DNA of 7,996 nt, taken from contig CAMAFU010000074.1 of NCBI GenBank assembly GCA_945833725.1, forward strand, positions 1 through 7,996, in the 5' to 3' direction. Below the pieces are notes generated by a model. It saw nothing but the letters and a program-made list of their open reading frames with translations. It searched no databases and was not told the DNA's origin. Of the stretch, positions 5,507 to 7,996 are shown piece by piece; positions within the stretch are counted from its first letter, which is position 1, and every line of letters starts with the position of its first letter. The position numbers were made by a program, and so were the translations under genes. The stretch is from an uncultured Treponema sp. (lineage in GTDB: Bacteria; Spirochaetota; Spirochaetia; Treponematales; Treponemataceae).

Positions 5507-7382
5507 GTCAACTATAAAAAAAATATTTATTTCTCTTTTTTTCTCAATTCTTTTAATCCCCTTTTTTTCCTGTTCTTTCGGAAAAGACGGGGATGATTTA
5601 TTGTCTTCTCTGGAAAAAGTTGATGCTTTAATTTCGGCCGGACAGTCCAACGAGGCTTTTTCCCTTCTTAAAAAAAATGAAAAAAAAGCATACAGTCCCT
5701 ATGCCAGAATCGGAATTTTTAACCGTTATGTACTCCTTGAAAAATTTGATATGGCAGAAAAAGCATTAAAGAATGCTCATTCTATTTTACCGGAAAGTCT
5801 TGAAATTTCTGCTGTATATGCTCATTTTCTTCTTAGACAGGAAAGATACGAAGAAAGTATAAAAATTGCAGAAAATCTTAAAAAATCAAAATATGCTTCG
5901 ATTTACTGTGAGGCACTTTTAAAACTTTCAGAAAAAAACAGCTGGTTTTCGGAAGAATCTGCCCTTTTGTATAAAACTTTTTTTGATGCAACAAAAAATG
6001 AACAGTGGCTTGTAAATGCGGCCGTTGTCTGTCTTTTACAGGGAAAATATTCTCAGGCAGGGGCAATGCAAAAGCAAATTACGGGGAACAATGCACTTTT
6101 TTGGGCTAAAGTTCATTTTGATGCGGGAAATTACGATTTGTGCATTGAAAATCTTGAAAAAGACAGGACTGGCGATAAAGTTCTGGAAAAAGCCCTGATT
6201 GCTTCTGATTCATTTTGGAATTTGTCTGATTTTGATTCTGGGGAGCGTTATAGAAAAAAAATAACCGGCAGCAGCTCAAATTTAGGACCTGAACTGGAGT
6301 TTTTATATGTAAACAGTGCTCTGTGGGCTTATTCAAAAAAAGATTATATTCAGGCGTACGAAATGCTGATGAAAGCTTTTTCCGAAAATCCCTACAGTAT
6401 TCCAGCCCTTTTAACTTATGCAAAATTTTCAAAGGAAGAATTTAAAGGCAGCGGGGAAAATTATTTTACCGATACTTTAAGGAGTAAAGGCTTAAAAACT
6501 CTTTCTATGACAGCTTTTGACGACAGACCTAAATTTCTTGTAAAAGATGCTTTGGCTAAAATTCAGTGTGCCTTAGATTATGAAACGGCAAATAATATGG
6601 AAAAGAGCGGTGAACTTCTCGTTGAAAAGCTCGATTTGTTTCTTCTGGAAAATTCTTCCAGGCCTGTTAAAGTTCTGGAAAATGAAATATGGCGTACTTT
6701 GGAAGAAAATCAGCGGGGAACAAATTTATATCCTGCACAGTTAATGGATTTTGCCGTATCAAAGTTAATTTCGTTTGGGAATGTAGAGGAGGCTGAAAAT
6801 CTTTTTTTTGACTATATTGATGCAAAATATAAAGGTGAACCGGAAAAAAATCTGGTGCCGGAAAAAAAATACGACATTTTTGGCGGAGAAATAACATATA
6901 AAGATCAAATTCCTGATGATATAAAAAAAGCGGCTTTTGGTGATAGGGCGGAAGAGTATGCAGGCAGCATGGAAATATGGGAACTGGAAAAGGCTGCATG
7001 GTTTGCCCTTAATAAAGGAAATGTTTCTTCGGCCTGTAAACTTTACGAATATGTGCTTTTTGAAACTGGCGGAATGGAATGTCTTGTTTTTGATGATACA
7101 GTTGCAGGAATTTCTTCTTATGCTTCCGTTACTTCTGCTGTGAATCTGGCTGGAATTTATGAGGCTCAGGGAAAATTTAAAAAAGCCCTGTCGCTTTACG
7201 GAATAGCTTCTGGAAAAACAAGAGACAAAAAACTTAAATCTAAGATTTTATATAAAACTGCCGGTGTTCAGATGGATTTGGGAAATTCAAAAGGAGCTGT
7301 TCTTTCGCTAGATTATGCTGTTTCTTTGGATGGAAACAATGCTGAAGCAAGACTTTTACGAACCAAAATTAAAGGTATGTAA
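5472..7382 (+). CDS. Predicted lipoprotein with TPR-like helical repeats (TP1014-type, function unknown)
   Basis: I do not recognise a named function. The 636-residue product has a lysine-containing N-terminus, a hydrophobic segment (IFISLFFSILLIPFFS, 18-33) and a Cys at 34 in a relaxed spirochaetal lipobox (FFSC). It is thus probably lipid-anchored, facing the periplasm or surface. The rest is mostly helical with TPR-like helix pairs: about 45-70 (ALISAGQSNEAFSLLKK), 78-105 (NRYVLLEKFDMAEKALKNA), 113-136 (YAHFLLRQERYEESIKIAE), 284-305 (WAYSKKDYIQAYEMLMKAF), 430-448 and 556-625 (NLAGIYEAQGKFKKALSLYG). Such solenoids usually bind other proteins, so an envelope assembly or scaffold role is plausible. 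The ATG at 5472 overlaps nusB by 35 bases, has no good ribosome-binding site, and places about 14 extra residues before a normal signal peptide; no other ATG, GTG or TTG is available in frame. It is the last gene before the terminator at 7491. Confidence 0.8.
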   Translation: MRKILAVQTGSKSTIKKIFISLFFSILLIPFFSCSFGKDGDDLLSSLEKVDALISAGQSNEAFSLLKKNEKKAYSPYARIGIFNRYVLLEKFDMAEKALKNAHSILPESLEISAVYAHFLLRQERYEESIKIAENLKKSKYASIYCEALLKLSEKNSWFSEESALLYKTFFDATKNEQWLVNAAVVCLLQGKYSQAGAMQKQITGNNALFWAKVHFDAGNYDLCIENLEKDRTGDKVLEKALIASDSFWNLSDFDSGERYRKKITGSSSNLGPELEFLYVNSALWAYSKKDYIQAYEMLMKAFSENPYSIPALLTYAKFSKEEFKGSGENYFTDTLRSKGLKTLSMTAFDDRPKFLVKDALAKIQCALDYETANNMEKSGELLVEKLDLFLLENSSRPVKVLENEIWRTLEENQRGTNLYPAQLMDFAVSKLISFGNVEEAENLFFDYIDAKYKGEPEKNLVPEKKYDIFGGEITYKDQIPDDIKKAAFGDRAEEYAGSMEIWELEKAAWFALNKGNVSSACKLYEYVLFETGGMECLVFDDTVAGISSYASVTSAVNLAGIYEAQGKFKKALSLYGIASGKTRDKKLKSKILYKTAGVQMDLGNSKGAVLSLDYAVSLDGNNAEARLLRTKIKGM

Positions 7383-7430
7383 AAACAGAAAAACGCTGAA
7401 CATTGTATTTTGTATTTTTTAAGGAATATC

Positions 7431-7510
7431 CGGGGCGTTGCGGGGTGTCCCCGCTAGAAGGGGTAGCGAAAAACGCGTAGCGGTTGAAGCGAGGGGAAGA
7501 CTTTCCCCTC
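7431..7510. repeat. GC-rich palindromic intergenic element (probable dispersed repeat)
   Basis: An 80-base GC-rich island lies between two convergent genes. It contains three perfect inverted repeats in tandem: GCGGGG-TGT-CCCCGC (7440-7454), CGCTA-7-TAGCG (7452-7468), and GAGGGGAA-GACT-TTCCCCTC (7491-7510). GTAGCG occurs twice (7463-7468 and 7477-7482). The CCCC at 7449-7452 could pair with either the GGGG before it (7442-7445) or the one after (7460-7463), so alternative folds are possible. The layout resembles short repeats I recall between treponemal genes, but the copy number cannot be judged from one copy. It is unrelated in sequence to the element at 171-236. Confidence 0.5.
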
Positions 7511-7515
7511 TTTTT
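7491..7515 (+). terminator. Intrinsic terminator of the nusB/TPR gene cluster
   Basis: A perfect 8-bp stem, GAGGGGAA with TTCCCCTC, around a GACT loop is followed directly by TTTTT. This is a textbook rho-independent terminator for plus-strand transcription, 109 bases after the TPR gene stop. On the minus strand the same stem is not followed by a T-run after groES, so it should be one-directional, though the stem may still protect the groES mRNA end. Confidence 0.85.
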
Positions 7516-7520
7516 GAATT

Positions 7521-7793
7521 TTATTCTACAATGGCAATAATATCCTGATTTTTAACAAGAAGATAGTCTTCGCCATCGAGTTTTACCTGCACTCCGGCAT
7601 ATTTGTCGTACATTACGCGGTCGCCGATTTTTACAGTAATTTTTTCTTTTTCTGTTCCAGGTCCTACAGCTTCTACAGTTGCTGTCTGGGTTTTTTCCTG
7701 GGCTGTTTCGGGAATTATGATTCCTGAGGCTGTTTTAGTTTCTGCTTTTTCCTGTTTAAGGAGAACGCGGTCTGCCAATGGTTTAAGTTTCAT
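7521..7793 (-). CDS. groES: Co-chaperonin GroES (Hsp10/Cpn10)
   Basis: Forms the heptameric lid of the GroEL folding chamber in the cytoplasm. At 90 residues it is close to the usual family length of 95-97. KLKPLADRVLLK (2-13) opens the beta-barrel. Residues 16-32 (KAETKTASGIIIPETAQ) are the mobile loop, with the hydrophobic GIIIP tripeptide region (24-28) that docks on GroEL. GDRVMYDKYAG (57-67) and DYLLVKNQDIIAIVE (76-90) close the barrel. The ATG at 7793 is supported by a perfect GGAGG. groEL is not downstream: the gene converges on the TPR gene and terminates against the GC-rich element. groES therefore stands apart from groEL on this side, as I recall it does in T. pallidum (TP1013). No CIRCE-type inverted repeat is visible upstream. 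Confidence 0.97.
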   Translation of the reverse strand: MKLKPLADRVLLKQEKAETKTASGIIIPETAQEKTQTATVEAVGPGTEKEKITVKIGDRVMYDKYAGVQVKLDGEDYLLVKNQDIIAIVE

Positions 7794-7802
7794 ATATTTT
7801 TA

Positions 7803-7807
7803 CCTCC
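7803..7807 (-). promoter_or_regulatory. Strong ribosome-binding site of groES
   Basis: A perfect GGAGG (7807-7803 on the minus strand) lies 9 bases before the groES ATG. It is the best Shine-Dalgarno in the window and contrasts with the absence of one before alaS and the MATE gene. Confidence 0.8.
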
Positions 7808-7831
7808 AAAGGTTTTTTTAGTGATATTTAG

Positions 7832-7861
7832 AATATAGTAATTTAAAAGGTTAACCGTCAA
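7832..7861 (-). promoter_or_regulatory. Sigma70-type promoter of groES
   Basis: TTGACG (7861-7856), an 18-base spacer and TATATT (7837-7832) lie upstream of groES, predicting a start near 7825 and a leader of about 30 nt that includes the GGAGG. There is no HrcA/CIRCE operator (TTAGCACTC with its inverted partner) between promoter and gene. Control by HrcA at this position is therefore unlikely. Confidence 0.6.
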
Positions 7862-7980
7862 TAAAAATCGATTAGAATATTTCTTTTTGCAAACGGCGGA
7901 TTTTTGTTTTCCGCTTACATTTAATGCAGGGGTTCCGCATCATAAAAAATATAATTTTAACCAGGGGCTTCCAGTCGCGA

Positions 7981-7996
7981 CTGTTCAGTGCAAAAC
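7981..7996 (+). repeat. 16-bp dispersed repeat, copy 2, cut by the window edge
   Basis: Exact copy of the 16-mer at 1864-1879, CTGTTCAGTGCAAAAC, in the same plus-strand orientation. It lies about 190 bases upstream of groES, which runs the other way. The match runs to the last base of the window, so the full repeat is probably longer. Confidence 0.6.

Noticed and set aside
7883..7914. Small inverted repeat GCGGA/TCCGC upstream of groES
   Set aside because: Only 5 bp around a T-rich loop, not followed by a T-run and not resembling CIRCE. Likely chance.
7950..7955. Perfect TATAAT on the plus strand near the right end
   Set aside because: No -35 at a suitable distance, and the surrounding sequence is a plain A/T run. 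It cannot be judged without the sequence beyond the window.
7927..7971. Imperfect direct repeat CAGGGGTTCC / CAGGGGCTTCC
   Set aside because: Short, inexact and present only twice. It may belong to the cut repeat at the right edge, but there is not enough sequence to claim it.

Overview
The window looks like chromosomal DNA of a treponeme (phylum Spirochaetota). Three things suggest this. The DNA is AT-rich. The alanyl-tRNA synthetase is the short type, ending after the editing domain. The gene order alaS, SurA/PpiC-like periplasmic protein, nusB, TPR lipoprotein, then groES on the opposite strand matches the order I recall in Treponema pallidum around TP1017 to TP1013. That comparison is from memory and no search was run. 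An ilvC gene and GC-rich intergenic elements fit the less reduced, gut- or rumen-type treponemes better than T. pallidum, but this is inference.

Layout, left to right. Positions 1-130 (minus strand) hold the N-terminal 43 codons of ilvC (ketol-acid reductoisomerase), cut by the window edge. Its upstream region (131-292) carries a GC-rich structured element (171-236) and a candidate promoter. Positions 293-1753 (minus) encode a MATE-family multidrug/Na+ antiporter. A 244-base divergent intergenic region (1754-1997) separates it from alaS. Both genes have good sigma70-type promoters placed so that transcription would start only 2-3 nt before the ATG, and neither has a Shine-Dalgarno sequence.

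From 1998 to 7382 the plus strand holds a cluster. It comprises alaS (607 codons), a SurA/PpiC-like exported chaperone, nusB (GTG start, 21 nt after the previous stop) and a 636-codon TPR-type lipoprotein whose ORF overlaps the end of nusB by 35 nt. The last three are probably co-transcribed. A clear intrinsic terminator at 7491-7515 closes the cluster and forms the last part of a second GC-rich palindromic element. groES (7521-7793, minus) converges on that terminator and has its own promoter and a strong RBS.

The plus-strand cluster covers translation (AlaRS), rRNA transcription antitermination (NusB) and two envelope proteins, with the GroES co-chaperonin alongside. This looks like a housekeeping region. 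I found no CRISPR array, transposase, toxin-antitoxin pair or defence system. The most interesting material is intergenic: the paired leaderless-looking promoters, two unrelated GC-rich palindromic elements, and a 16-bp sequence present at 1864-1879 and again at the extreme right end.
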